Source: Ramlibacter pallidus
Lineage (GTDB): Bacteria; Pseudomonadota; Gammaproteobacteria; Burkholderiales; Burkholderiaceae_C
Direction: 5' to 3'
Length of the DNA: 64,000 bases
NCBI RefSeq assembly: GCF_015070875.1
Contig: NZ_JADDIV010000004.1
Location: 372,001 to 436,000 of the forward strand
The translations under genes were made by a program, and so were the position numbers. Within the stretch, counting starts at the first letter, position 1. Each line of letters starts with the position of its first letter. Under the pieces are notes generated by a model, which searched no databases, was not told the origin of the DNA, and saw only the letters and a program-made list of their open reading frames with translations. This document shows positions 56,256-64,000 of this stretch, in pieces.

Positions 56256-56459
56256 ATGGACACCCCCACCGCGCCGCCCGACAATGCCCGCGAGCTGCCG
56301 CTTCCCGGCACGCGCTCGGGCGAAGGCACGCAAACGCTCTGGCAGCACATGGCGCGCGACGAGCAGCAGAAGACGAGCAACCGCGGAGCGGGCCAGCGCG
56401 AAGCCCTGGCGTCGCAGCAGGCGGTCCATCCCGGACGCCGCGCCACCGACGGCAGGTAG
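56256..56459 (+). CDS. Small hydrophilic hypothetical protein
   Basis: The 67-residue product is rich in Gln, Arg and Asp (MDTPTAPPDNARELPLPGTR, then GTQTLWQHMARDEQQKTSNR). It resembles no family I know. The reading has coding-like composition, but the opposite strand is also open over most of the same span. It is convergent with the DUF1439 gene and ends 11 bp before it. Confidence 0.4.
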   Translation: MDTPTAPPDNARELPLPGTRSGEGTQTLWQHMARDEQQKTSNRGAGQREALASQQAVHPGRRATDGR

Positions 56460-56470
56460 CGCGCGGGGCA

Positions 56471-57028
56471 TCACGGCCGCTGCTTCGGCACGAACTCGAT
56501 GTCCAGACCGTCCTCCAGCACGATCAGGTTGCCCGGTTCGAAGCCCATGACGTCGGGCAGGGCGAGTTCGCGATCCGTGAAGCGGTGCAGGACCACGTCG
56601 CCGCGCATCCTGGACAGCAGGGCCCTCGTGGCGTTCTCGATGGCGTAGGTCGCATCCTGGCCCAGTCCGGGCACGTGCACGCGGTGAGCCTCCGGTTGAT
56701 GTGCGCGGACCGTGCGGTCCGTGGGCTCGTAGCGCAGGGCGAAGAGCACGTCGACTTCGCCGGCCGCAGGGTCCCGGAGGGTTGGGGCCTTGGCCTCGAG
56801 CTGCAGCACGGCGCCGAGCTTGTTGCGCCTGGCGAGCAGGAGGAGGGCAGGGGCGCCGACCTCCAGCTCCACCCAGCCGGGCAGCGCGAAGCGCAGCGGA
56901 AAGCGGGCGGAAAGCGCTTCGAGGAGCTGCGAAGCCGGGATCTTGCGGCGCGGGAGCGTGGGCGCAGCCCGGGCGGCCAAGCTGGCCGCTGAGCATGCTG
57001 CAAGGGTGAGGACCAGGCGCCGGCGCAT
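56471..57028 (-). CDS. DUF1439-family periplasmic protein (YceB-like)
   Basis: The 185-residue protein has a signal peptide (MRRRLVLTLAACSAASLAAR, cleavage near ARA) and a TULIP-like amphipathic fold: IPASQLLEALSARFPLRFAL followed by alternating strands and FTDRELALPDVMGFEPGNL. Relatives of E. coli YceB bind lipids or are of unknown role. Cys12 lies in LTLAAC, so a lipoprotein is possible. Confidence 0.75.
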   Translation of the reverse strand: MRRRLVLTLAACSAASLAARAAPTLPRRKIPASQLLEALSARFPLRFALPGWVELEVGAPALLLLARRNKLGAVLQLEAKAPTLRDPAAGEVDVLFALRYEPTDRTVRAHQPEAHRVHVPGLGQDATYAIENATRALLSRMRGDVVLHRFTDRELALPDVMGFEPGNLIVLEDGLDIEFVPKQRP

Positions 57029-57069
57029 GTCCCATTCTGCGCCGGGGCAGCGCGCCCCGGCGACAGCCG

Positions 57070-57339
57070 CTAGCGCCGCGGCTGCTGCACAGCCAGTTTG
57101 GCGCTGGCCAGCTCAGGCTTGTCCATCCTTCGATCCACGTACGCGCGCCCGTGCTCGAGCGCCAGGTCGCTGTTCGTCCAGCGCCCGATGTTCACGCGAT
57201 GGGACGCGGTCGGGCGGGTGGCGAAGCACACCCAACCTTCCGAGACGCCCAGGGACGAACGGAACCACGTGGTTTGAAGGGTCCAGCCGCGATGTTCGAC
57301 ATCGGCGCCTGGCGGGCAGGGAGGAAGATCTGTCGTCAA
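57070..57339 (-). CDS. Small hypothetical protein
   Basis: The 89-residue reading contains VEHRGWTLQTTWFRSSLGVS and GRWTNSDLALEHGRAYVDRR, with balanced composition that looks coding. No domain is recognised. It stands alone between DUF1439 and isochorismatase-type genes on the same strand. Confidence 0.5.
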   Translation of the reverse strand: MTTDLPPCPPGADVEHRGWTLQTTWFRSSLGVSEGWVCFATRPTASHRVNIGRWTNSDLALEHGRAYVDRRMDKPELASAKLAVQQPRR

Positions 57340-57388
57340 GCGGCGAGTCTAGCGGGGAACGGCCCGCGTGCCACAGTCCGCGCCCTCC

Positions 57389-58027
57389 TCAGTCGACCGG
57401 CAACCCCCGCCCGCGGCGGTTGGAGAACACCGGGTTGTCACGGCCCAGCGGTTGCCGCGCCTTCAATGCCTCGAGCCAGTTCGCGGTGGACGTCACGGCG
57501 GCGAAGTTGCTGTGGAAGACGACGCTGAAGACGCGGTGGATCTCTTCGGCGCTCGCCCGGCCGGCGGCATTGGCGTAGGGCAGGGCGCCGCTGGCGTCGT
57601 GCAGGTACTCCATCGCCAGGCCGCGGTGCAGGCCTTCGAAGAGGGTGGACGCCACGCAGTTGTGCGTCATGTAGCCGGTGACGGCCAGCGTGTCGATGTT
57701 GCGTGCCTGCAGCCACCCGGCGAAGTCCGTGCCCGTGAAGACGCTGGGAAAGGCCTTCGTGACGAGGTGGTCGCGCGGGCGGCGCGCGATCTCGTCGTGC
57801 AAGGCACCCGCGGGCGTGTCGGCCTGGAACACCGGTGCTCCCGCGGGCGCATGGTGCCGCACCACCACGACCGGGATGCCGGCCTGCGTCGCGGCGTCCA
57901 TCGCGCGTGCCACGTTGGGCAGGGTCTGCGCGATCGGCGGATGCTCGATCGGCAAGCCGCCGCCGTCGAAGTACTCGTTCTGCACGTCGATCACGACGAG
58001 GGCTCTGCGGGGGGAAGCGGAAGACAT
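57389..58027 (-). CDS. Isochorismatase-family cysteine hydrolase
   Basis: The 212-residue protein has the catalytic Asp in VVIDVQNEYFDGG, a Lys in TKAFPSVFTGTD and the nucleophile Cys in TGYMTHNCVASTLFEGL, the isochorismatase-like fold of nicotinamidase and related amidases. Members without iron-scavenging context usually act on small amides. It is divergent from the GlxA regulator by 101 bp, which probably controls it. Confidence 0.9.
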   Translation of the reverse strand: MSSASPRRALVVIDVQNEYFDGGGLPIEHPPIAQTLPNVARAMDAATQAGIPVVVVRHHAPAGAPVFQADTPAGALHDEIARRPRDHLVTKAFPSVFTGTDFAGWLQARNIDTLAVTGYMTHNCVASTLFEGLHRGLAMEYLHDASGALPYANAAGRASAEEIHRVFSVVFHSNFAAVTSTANWLEALKARQPLGRDNPVFSNRRGRGLPVD

Positions 58028-58094
58028 GACTGGGTTCCTTTCGGGAGTGGAGGGTCAGGCCGGGATTCTTCGCTTACCGGCCCGATGCCGAAAG

Positions 58095-58129
58095 TGGCCC
58101 GAATGCCATGCTTCGATAGAATCGGGCCA
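58095..58129. promoter_or_regulatory. 8-bp inverted repeat reaching the GlxA start codon
   Basis: TGGCCCGA at 58095-58102 and TCGGGCCA at 58122-58129 are perfect inverted repeats 19 bases apart; the last base is the A of the ATG. It could be an operator for the divergent pair or a hairpin that masks translation. Confidence 0.45.
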
Positions 58130-59154
58130 TGACCCACCCGGAGCCCGAGAACGTCGCCGTCGTCGCGTTCGACGGCATCAGTCCCTTCCACCTTTCGGTG
58201 CCCTGCCTGGTCTTCGGCGAAGACCGGCGGCCCGACGGCAGCCCACGTTTTCGCCTGCGCGTGTGTGCTTCCGAGGCCGGGCCGCTGCGTACCAACGCCG
58301 GCTTCGACCTGGTAACCCAGCGTGGCCTTGGTGCCCTTCGCACCGCCAGCATCGTGGTGGTGCCGTCCTGGCACGAGGACGGGCGCGCGGCCCCGCCCGC
58401 GCTGCTACGGGAACTGCGCGCCGCGCACCGCCGGGGCGCCCTGATTGTCGGCCTGTGCCTGGGCGCCTTCGTGCTGGCCGAAGCCGGGTTGCTCGACGGC
58501 CGGCCGGCCACCACGCACTGGCACCTGGTGCCGCGGTTTCGCGCGATGTATCCGTCGGTGCAGCTGCAGCCCGAGGTGCTCTACGTCGACGAGGGTGACG
58601 TCATTACCTCCGCGGGCACCGCTGCGGGCCTGGACTGCTGCCTGCACGTGCTGCGCAAACGCTACGGCGCGGAGGCAGCCAACCAGGCCGCGCGGCGCAT
58701 GGTGGTCGCGCCCCATCGCCAGGGCGGCCAGGCCCAGTACATCGCAAACCCGGTACCGGAGCGGGCGGAGCGCGACCGGCTCGGCCCCGTGCTGGAGTGG
58801 ATGTCGCGGCACCTCGCGCAGCCGCACGGCCTGGACGACCTGGCGGCGCGCGCGTTCATGAGCCGGCGCACCTTCACGCGCCAGTTCCGCGATTCGACCG
58901 GCACCACGGTGGTCGGCTGGCTGAAGGCGCAGCGGCTCGCCCTGGCGCAGCGCCTGCTGGAGGGGACGGAGTTGCCGATCGAGGAAGTCGCGGCCCGGGC
59001 GGGATTCGGCTCCAGCGCGTCGCTGCGCCAGCATTTCGCGCAGGCGCTCAGGACGTCGCCGCAGTCGTATCGGCGCGAGTTCTCGCACGAGCGGGCTTTT
59101 GCGCCACGGGCGGCGGCGTGGCGTCAGGACCGCGCCACGAGCTCGCGAACATAG
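58129..59154 (+). CDS. GlxA-type regulator: DJ-1-like sensor with AraC DNA-binding domain
   Basis: The 341-residue protein has an N-terminal DJ-1/PfpI domain (about 5-190) with GLCLGAFVLAEAGLLDG at the nucleophile elbow, and a C-terminal AraC double HTH (about 220-320) with DDLAARAFMSRRTFTRQFRD and VAARAGFGSSASLRQHFAQA. GlxA-type proteins often regulate neighbouring amidases or amino-acid enzymes; the divergent isochorismatase-like gene is the natural target. It overlaps the 3' end of the convergent NmrA gene by about 30 bp. Confidence 0.92.
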   Translation: MTHPEPENVAVVAFDGISPFHLSVPCLVFGEDRRPDGSPRFRLRVCASEAGPLRTNAGFDLVTQRGLGALRTASIVVVPSWHEDGRAAPPALLRELRAAHRRGALIVGLCLGAFVLAEAGLLDGRPATTHWHLVPRFRAMYPSVQLQPEVLYVDEGDVITSAGTAAGLDCCLHVLRKRYGAEAANQAARRMVVAPHRQGGQAQYIANPVPERAERDRLGPVLEWMSRHLAQPHGLDDLAARAFMSRRTFTRQFRDSTGTTVVGWLKAQRLALAQRLLEGTELPIEEVAARAGFGSSASLRQHFAQALRTSPQSYRREFSHERAFAPRAAAWRQDRATSSRT

Positions 59155-59984
59155 GCGTCCAGCGTGATGCTCCCGCGGGTAGCCTCGTCGGGGACCTGCA
59201 GGTCGTCCAGGCTGGCGGCCGTCATCCGGGCATAGGACTCCGCGGCCGCTTCGGAAAAACCGAGTTGGCGGAACATCGCGCGCCACTGGTCGCGTGGAAC
59301 GACGGAAACCTTGACGGGCCGGTGCAGCGCGCGCGAGAACGCGCCCGCCACGTCAGCGGCCGTGTAGCGTTCCGGACCTTCCACGTGCTGCGTGCCCACG
59401 TCGTCCAGCGGCGAGAGCAGCCGGCGCGCCGCCGCCGCGCCCAGGTCCTTGGGCGCGGCCATCGGGAGGCGTGCATCCGCCGGGTAGAGCGAGGTCAGTG
59501 TTCCGGACTCGCGCACCGCCGGCAATTGCGAATCCCAGTTGCTCATGTAGAACCCGGCGCGGTTGATGGCTGCCGGGATCGCCTGGCGGTGAAGGCCTTC
59601 TTCCAGTTCCCAAAGGACGGAGAGATCGCCGATCCGCTCGCCGGGACGCGCTCCGCCGGTGGAGGCGGCCACCACCTTCTCCAGGCCGGAACCCTCCAGG
59701 GCTCGCAGGATGCCTGCCACCGTGCGGCGTTCCACCACGTCGGTGTCGGTCCCGGGATCGGCGGGCGGGTTGAGAAGGAAGGCGCGGCGGCCCTGCCGGA
59801 ACACGGTGCGCAGCGAATCGGGATCGTTCGCATCGGCCTGGGCGATGCGCGCCCGCGTGCCTTGCCAGCGACTTCGGGCGCGATCCGCATCGCGCGTGAC
59901 GATCGTCACTTCATGACCGGCGGCCAGCAGCGACCCGGCGACCGCCGACCCGACGTGACCTGTGCCTCCCATGACAATGAACAT
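59124..59984 (-). CDS. NmrA-like NAD(P)-binding oxidoreductase
   Basis: The 286-residue atypical SDR has the Rossmann motif VMGGTGHVGSAVAGSLLAAGHEV with GGTGHVGS, and a long C-terminal half typical of NmrA/YtfG-like quinone reductases or redox sensors. The usual catalytic Tyr-Lys is not evident. It lies downstream of the WYL regulator on the same strand, 69 bp away, and that gene may control it. Confidence 0.85.
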   Translation of the reverse strand: MFIVMGGTGHVGSAVAGSLLAAGHEVTIVTRDADRARSRWQGTRARIAQADANDPDSLRTVFRQGRRAFLLNPPADPGTDTDVVERRTVAGILRALEGSGLEKVVAASTGGARPGERIGDLSVLWELEEGLHRQAIPAAINRAGFYMSNWDSQLPAVRESGTLTSLYPADARLPMAAPKDLGAAAARRLLSPLDDVGTQHVEGPERYTAADVAGAFSRALHRPVKVSVVPRDQWRAMFRQLGFSEAAAESYARMTAASLDDLQVPDEATRGSITLDAYVRELVARS

Positions 59985-60053
59985 TCGCTCGACTCCTTTC
60001 GTTGCGATGGAGCCAGCGTACGGCCGTCCTCCTGACAGTTCGTGTCAGGATCT

Positions 60054-60737
60054 TCAGAACTGCAGGCCCGGTTCCAGCCGCCGGTACGCGGCCAGGAGGC
60101 TGCGCCGCGACCGGGGAGGGCGCTCATCCAGCGGTTCGATGTCGCGGATGCGGTCGAGCCGGAAGTTGCGGAAGGCGCCGCGCCGTTCGCACCACGCAGC
60201 GAGGATCTCCGCGCCTTCGAACCAGCCCAGCGCGACCGGCCACACGCGCCGTTCGGTGCCATGCCCGTCCCGGTCGGAGTACCGGATGCGCAGCACCTGC
60301 TGCCGGGAGATCGCCCGGCGCAGGGCGCCGAGGGTTCCGGTGCGTTCGGGCGGCGGCGCCACGAGGAGCGGAACGTCAGCGCCCGCGGCGTCGTCGAAGG
60401 CGGCGGGCAGGACTGCGGCCAGCTTGGCGCGTGCCGACTCCGCGCCCCGTACCAGGGTGGCGTCGCCGCGCCGCATGACGAACCGCAAGCCGAGCAGGAG
60501 CGCAGCGGCCTCGTCCGCATCGAAAGCCAGCGGCGGCAGGAAGAAGCCCTCGCGCTGCACGTACCCGACCCCCGCGCTGCCCTCGATGCGGGCGCCCTGC
60601 AGGTTCAGGGCAGCGATGTCGCGGTAGATGGAACGCTCGCTCACCGCGAAGCGCTGCGCCAGCGCGGCGGCGGTCATCGCGCGACGGCGTCCGCTCAAGG
60701 TTTGCAGGATGGCGAGAAGCCGTTCGCTCCGGGTCAT
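60054..60737 (-). CDS. YafY-type HTH / WYL-domain regulator
   Basis: The 227-residue protein has an N-terminal HTH (SERLLAILQTLSGRRRAMTA and RFAVSERSIYRDIAALNLQG) and a WYL-type domain around QQVLRIRYSDRDGHGTERRV, GWFEGAEILAAWCE. Full-length YafY proteins are about 230-300 residues and often have a C-terminal extension, which is short here. It is upstream of the NmrA gene on the same strand and is the likely local repressor or activator. Confidence 0.9.
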   Translation of the reverse strand: MTRSERLLAILQTLSGRRRAMTAAALAQRFAVSERSIYRDIAALNLQGARIEGSAGVGYVQREGFFLPPLAFDADEAAALLLGLRFVMRRGDATLVRGAESARAKLAAVLPAAFDDAAGADVPLLVAPPPERTGTLGALRRAISRQQVLRIRYSDRDGHGTERRVWPVALGWFEGAEILAAWCERRGAFRNFRLDRIRDIEPLDERPPRSRRSLLAAYRRLEPGLQF

Positions 60738-60767
60738 GCCGTGGTGGCCGATTCGGCGCTGGTCACC

Positions 60768-61415
60768 TTATCCGCGCCTGCGCGGTTCCATCCTCTCCCC
60801 AGGCAAGCACTCGTACGGTCCCCTCCACCCGGGGAGCTGCTCGATGCTCGCCAGCCACTTCCCGATCGCCGGGTGCTTCGCCCGCACGTCGTACCCGGTC
60901 TCCTCGACCGGATAGAACAGGTACCCGCACATCGAGAAGTCGGCGATCGTCGGCGCGTCCCCCACCATGAAGGCGGACTGCTGCAGGTGCTTGTCGACGA
61001 TGCCGAAGGCCGCCTCGAAGCGCGCGCGCAGGAAGTCCATCACCACGGGGTTCGGTGCAGCGTCCGCCAGCGAGTACATGAAGCGGTAGGTGGCGAAATA
61101 GCTGGTGAACTTGTGGTTGTCGTACAGCAGCCAGCGCAGCACCTCGCGCTGCTGCGCCTCGCCGTCGCCGCCGAAGCGCCCGTGCTTGCGGGCCAGGTGC
61201 GTCAGGATCACGCCGGACTGCGTCAGGCGCAGGCCGCCGTCGTCCAGCACGGGCGCCTCGCCCTGCTCGTTGACGGTCTCGCGGTACTCGGCGGACCGCG
61301 TCTGCCCGTGGAAGAAGTCGATGAAGACCGGCTCCCACGGCTGGCCGAGGACGTCCAGCATCACCGCCACCTTGTAGCAGTTGCCGGACTGGCAGAAGGA
61401 ATGCAGCTTGTACAT
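60768..61415 (-). CDS. Glutathione S-transferase-family protein
   Basis: The 215-residue protein has the N-terminal thioredoxin-like domain (MYKLHSFCQSGNCYKVAVML, with cis-Pro and Ser in GEAPVLDDGG) and an all-helical C-terminal domain with the N-capping Asp region MVGDAPTIADFSMCGYLFY. The Ser11/Asn12 region suggests a Ser- or Cys-type enzyme. The Met at 61415 is favoured over an upstream start. It follows the WYL regulator gene by 30 bp but upstream of it on the same strand. Confidence 0.88.
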   Translation of the reverse strand: MYKLHSFCQSGNCYKVAVMLDVLGQPWEPVFIDFFHGQTRSAEYRETVNEQGEAPVLDDGGLRLTQSGVILTHLARKHGRFGGDGEAQQREVLRWLLYDNHKFTSYFATYRFMYSLADAAPNPVVMDFLRARFEAAFGIVDKHLQQSAFMVGDAPTIADFSMCGYLFYPVEETGYDVRAKHPAIGKWLASIEQLPGWRGPYECLPGERMEPRRRG

Positions 61416-61481
61416 GCCCGCGTTTGTACGGGCAGGGCACGGCAGCGTCAACCGTGGACCGGCGCGCGCGCCACGGCGCGC

Positions 61482-61940
61482 TCAGTTCCAGTTGTCGATC
61501 TTGACGTCGTCGGGACACGGCTGGCCCGCGCCCTTCTCCACCAGGTCGCGCAGGCTGAGCAGGAAGACGGCCCACTTCATGCTGCAGTGGGACATGGACT
61601 CCCCTTGCTCGCGCCAGCCGCGGTGCCCGAACAGCACGATGGTCATGCCGTCCTGTTCGGCCAGCGCGAACGACACTTCGGTGCCCACCCAGTCGGCAGG
61701 GCCGGACTTCACGCGCCACCGCACCCTGTCGCCGGGGCTGAGCTCCAGCACTTCCATGTCGAAGCGGCCCAACTCGGCGCCGGCCTTGGTCCGGAACGTG
61801 AACGCGATGGACTCGCCGACCTTCGATTGGCCGGTCGTATCGCGCGTCCACCAGCCCGCGAGCCCTTCGATGGTGGAGAGCGCCGGATAGACCCTGGAGG
61901 CCGGTGCCTGGATGCCGATGCGATGGACGATGTTGAACAT
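61482..61940 (-). CDS. SRPBCC / AHSA1-domain protein
   Basis: The 152-residue protein is a START-fold AHSA1 family member: VHRIGIQAPASRVYPALSTI, LAGWWTRDTT, and the C-terminal SLRDLVEKGAG helix. Roles in the family are varied (ligand binding, stress). A GGAGCG ribosome-binding site lies before the ATG at 61940. It is upstream of the GST gene on the same strand, 66 bp away. Confidence 0.88.
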   Translation of the reverse strand: MFNIVHRIGIQAPASRVYPALSTIEGLAGWWTRDTTGQSKVGESIAFTFRTKAGAELGRFDMEVLELSPGDRVRWRVKSGPADWVGTEVSFALAEQDGMTIVLFGHRGWREQGESMSHCSMKWAVFLLSLRDLVEKGAGQPCPDDVKIDNWN

Positions 61941-62035
61941 GGACGCTCCTTGGGAACGGAAGTGGGAAGGACGCCATCCTGGAGGATCCGCCGGCCGGGC
62001 GTGAGTAACAAGCTTGTCGCGATCCGCAGCCGCGG

Positions 62036-62992
62036 CTAGCGGCCGACCAGCCCGAGCAGCGTGCCGCGCGCCACCTGGTCGCGCGCCGCGGGCGAGAGCT
62101 GCGCCAGGAAGCCCTGGACGCTGGCGAACTTCATCGCATCCGCCGCCGCCGAGCGATGACTGGCGTCCGTTCCCACCAGGAAGCGGTGCGGCATGGCTTC
62201 GACCAGCTGCAGCCACTCGGGCCACACCTTCTCGCCGTCTCGCAGGATGGTGTAGTCGGGGGATCGCGGGTGGCGAGGCCAGGTTCGTGCGCTCAGTTCG
62301 TAGTAGAGGTTGGGGTGGCGCTCGAGCATGCGACGCGCCAGGAACAGCGGTGTGTAGCCGCCGTGCGCCCAGATCACCGGCACGTCCGGAAAGCGGACCA
62401 GCAGTTCGCCCAGCTCGCCCATGCGCGTGCTCTCCACGTGCAGCATCACCGGCACCTTGTGCTTGCGCGCGATCTCGAGGATGCCGGTGACCATGGGACC
62501 CAGAGGGCTGAAGTCGGTCTCCTCGAAGCCGGCCGACGGGAAGTGCGCCGCGGAGATCTCGCCGATGCCCTTGTACGTTCCGGTCGCGAGCAGGGCATCG
62601 AGCTGCGCGAGCAGCGCCTCGTCGTCGCGGTCCCAGGCGGGCCGGTAGGCCGTGCGTTCCGGGGAGATGGAAGCGAAAGGAATGAAGCGGCCCGGGTGCA
62701 GCCGCGCCGCCTCCGCCACCGATTCGTTGCTGCTGCGCCCGCCCCAGAAGACCACCGCCTGCGTGGCGCCCCAGCGCTGCATCAGGTCCAGCTGCATCGC
62801 CGGGTCGTTCAGGTGCGCGTGCGCGTCGACGAAGGGGATGGGGTCGGCCGGTGGAGTGGGCACGGCGCCGCCGGTGGACACCGCCCGCTGCATGGCCTGC
62901 CGCGACTGGCGCGCGGGCGTGGGGCTGTCGGCCTGCGGCCAGGCGGCCAGCGAGGAAAGTGCCAGGCAGGCCGGCAGGAGCCAACGGATCAT
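62036..62992 (-). CDS. Exported amidohydrolase-family protein
   Basis: The 318-residue protein has a signal peptide (MIRWLLPACLALSSLAAWPQ) and amidohydrolase_2-type motifs: FVDAHAHLNDP, HVES, IWAHGGYTPL and VGTDASHRS as metal ligands and base. Secreted or periplasmic members of this family are less common. The family hydrolyses or decarboxylates small carboxylates. A 95-residue gene lies 7 bp upstream of its start on the same strand. Confidence 0.88.
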   Translation of the reverse strand: MIRWLLPACLALSSLAAWPQADSPTPARQSRQAMQRAVSTGGAVPTPPADPIPFVDAHAHLNDPAMQLDLMQRWGATQAVVFWGGRSSNESVAEAARLHPGRFIPFASISPERTAYRPAWDRDDEALLAQLDALLATGTYKGIGEISAAHFPSAGFEETDFSPLGPMVTGILEIARKHKVPVMLHVESTRMGELGELLVRFPDVPVIWAHGGYTPLFLARRMLERHPNLYYELSARTWPRHPRSPDYTILRDGEKVWPEWLQLVEAMPHRFLVGTDASHRSAAADAMKFASVQGFLAQLSPAARDQVARGTLLGLVGR

Positions 62993-62999
62993 GGTCTGG

Positions 63000-63287
63000 T
63001 CACGCGCCGCCTTCACCCGCGGCGGGCTTCATCGCGACCAGACCCTTCTGGATCGTGGCGATGTTGTTCCGGAACGATTCCAGGGCGGCCGGCTGGATGT
63101 GCTGCGCGCGCGCCGCGGCGAGCATGCGCATGTTGTTCTGGATGGGCTCCAGCATCGGCGGGAACGTGCGCACCAGCGTGCCCAGCAGGGCGTCCTGGGT
63201 GACCTGCACCGCTTCGATCTTTCCCAACAGCGCGCTGCACAGCTCGTGCAGGGCGCGCACGCTCGCGAGGACTTCCTCTTCATCCAT
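63000..63287 (-). CDS. Small helical hypothetical protein
   Basis: The 95-residue protein reads EVLASVRALHELCSALLGKI followed by a second helix with MEPIQ-like MLEPIQNNMRMLAAARAQHI. It has no signal or membrane segment. It lies 7 bp upstream of the amidohydrolase gene on the same strand, so the two are probably cotranscribed. No family recognised. Confidence 0.6.
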   Translation of the reverse strand: MDEEEVLASVRALHELCSALLGKIEAVQVTQDALLGTLVRTFPPMLEPIQNNMRMLAAARAQHIQPAALESFRNNIATIQKGLVAMKPAAGEGGA

Positions 63288-63554
63288 GGCAGTTTCCGGA
63301 GGGCTAAACCCGACATGGTGCCCGATCCGGCGCCGGCCCTGCTGCGCCGCGTGCTGCGCCGAGAAGTCGCTCGACGCAATGACGCAGCCGCACACCTTGG
63401 TGGCCACGGACGAAGCGTCGCAGGCGCGCGACGGCCGCGACCGTCCAAAGGGCGCGGTCACTGGAGCTGCGGCTCGTTCGCTGCTAGGGTCGGGGCAGGG
63501 AGGAAGGACGCCGCGCGGAGCAGGGCTGGCGTCCCGCAACGCGTGGTCATCTAC

Positions 63555-64000
63555 ATGGCGCTGCAGTTCGCAGCAACCTATTTCTTCGTGCCGCTGCTGG
63601 TGGGATGGATTGTGGTCTCCACCGCCGGCGACTTGCGGGTGCAGAAGGTGATCGGCTGGTCCCTGGTGGCGCTCGGCGCCTGGGGTGCCGTGTCGGGCGT
63701 TCCGTACTGGTGGTCGGCCGGGTTGAGGGCCTGGCGCGCCGAGGCGCACATGGACCGGCAATGCAAGCGTGCGATGGAGCAGTTGCCGGCGACCCGGCTG
63801 CCCGCGGAGGGAGTGCTCGTGGTCACGGATGGCGCCGTGCGGGCCAGCATCCCGGTCGAGAAATTGGTGCTCCCCGGGGCCGGACGCTTCCAGCGGGTGC
63901 AGGAACAGCGCACCATGGGAAAGACGATCTTCGACGTGATCGACCACCAGTGGGAGCCCGACCGGCATGCCAACCTGGGGCACGTGAAGCGCTCGGTGGT
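63555..64000 (+). CDS. Membrane protein, 5' part only (runs off the window)
   Basis: From ATG 63555 (or GTG 63543) an open frame with no stop reaches the right edge. It begins MALQFAATYFFVPLLVGWIV and VIGWSLVALGAWGAVSGVPY, two likely membrane helices, then a soluble part with EGVLVVTDGAVRASIPVEKL and MGKTIFDVIDHQWEP. At least 148 residues are present. No family recognised. It is divergent from the 95-residue gene with a 267-bp intergenic region. Confidence 0.65.
   Translation, partial: MALQFAATYFFVPLLVGWIVVSTAGDLRVQKVIGWSLVALGAWGAVSGVPYWWSAGLRAWRAEAHMDRQCKRAMEQLPATRLPAEGVLVVTDGAVRASIPVEKLVLPGAGRFQRVQEQRTMGKTIFDVIDHQWEPDRHANLGHVKRSV

Noticed and set aside
61482-62984. A 500-residue minus-strand frame joining the AHSA1 protein with upstream sequence
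   Set aside because: Its first 350 residues are a shadow of the amidohydrolase gene; the AHSA1 protein starts at its own ATG at 61940.

Overview
The window is a very GC-rich chromosomal segment of a betaproteobacterium, most likely Burkholderiales, family Comamonadaceae (Ramlibacter- or Variovorax-like). This rests on the codon bias, the protocatechuate 4,5-cleavage operon in the Comamonas pmd order, a Bug-family binding protein, PAS hybrid kinases with aromatic-degrader-style signal domains, and a hybrid peroxiredoxin-glutaredoxin. The genus is an inference; no rRNA or tRNA gene was seen.

1-7470: a protocatechuate meta-cleavage operon. A divergent LysR gene enters from the left edge (only its first 8 codons are present) and shares a region holding a perfect T-N11-A palindrome. 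The operon reads: ModA-like protein without signal peptide, ligJ, ligK, ligI, a tannase-family lipoprotein esterase, ligA, ligB, ligC, then a strong intrinsic terminator. It converts protocatechuate to pyruvate and oxaloacetate, with the esterase probably feeding it.

7470-16490: a lower-GC accessory island, bordered and interrupted by copies of a short imperfect palindrome. It carries a 942-residue putative nuclease / STAND-NTPase / SEC-C protein, a graveyard of frameshifted small genes, a PIN-like protein, a GHKL-ATPase fused to a PD-(D/E)xK nuclease, a HEPN-like protein and an unknown protein. I read it as a defence island; the three-gene PIN / GHKL-nuclease / HEPN group is the best candidate here for an undescribed immune system.

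16550-25650: an autotransporter adhesin with a divergent winged-helix regulator; an SDR / NTF2-like pair with a divergent LysR gene and operator; a GNAT; and a second nuclease pair (NYN-LOTUS RNase and membrane-anchored Mrr-like endonuclease).

25688-33730: minus-strand metabolic genes: an L-2-hydroxyacid oxidase, a Bug binding protein, a D-2-hydroxyacid dehydrogenase, a xylose/fructose-type ABC transporter and an AraC regulator. 33825-37900: an SDR, a peroxiredoxin-glutaredoxin fusion next to glutathione reductase, and two small exported proteins.

38083-47000: two paralogous PAS hybrid histidine kinases alternating with two M14/AstE-type zinc hydrolases. The second kinase is broken in its receiver domain by an exact 20-bp tandem duplication. 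Small stand-alone enzymes (GFA, DinB, DJ-1) follow.

47052-50024: a secreted serine beta-lactamase-like protein and a degraded retron-type reverse transcriptase with hairpins upstream. 50182-54818: a tightly overlapping four-gene lipid cluster (two membrane desaturase-like proteins, a ketoacyl synthase III fused to a haem-oxygenase-like diiron domain, and an unknown protein), the most attractive candidate for a new biosynthetic pathway.

54834-64000: truncated sensor and TlpA-like genes, then housekeeping and stress genes (DUF1439, isochorismatase, GlxA regulator, NmrA, WYL regulator, GST, AHSA1, amidohydrolase) and a membrane protein running off the right end.
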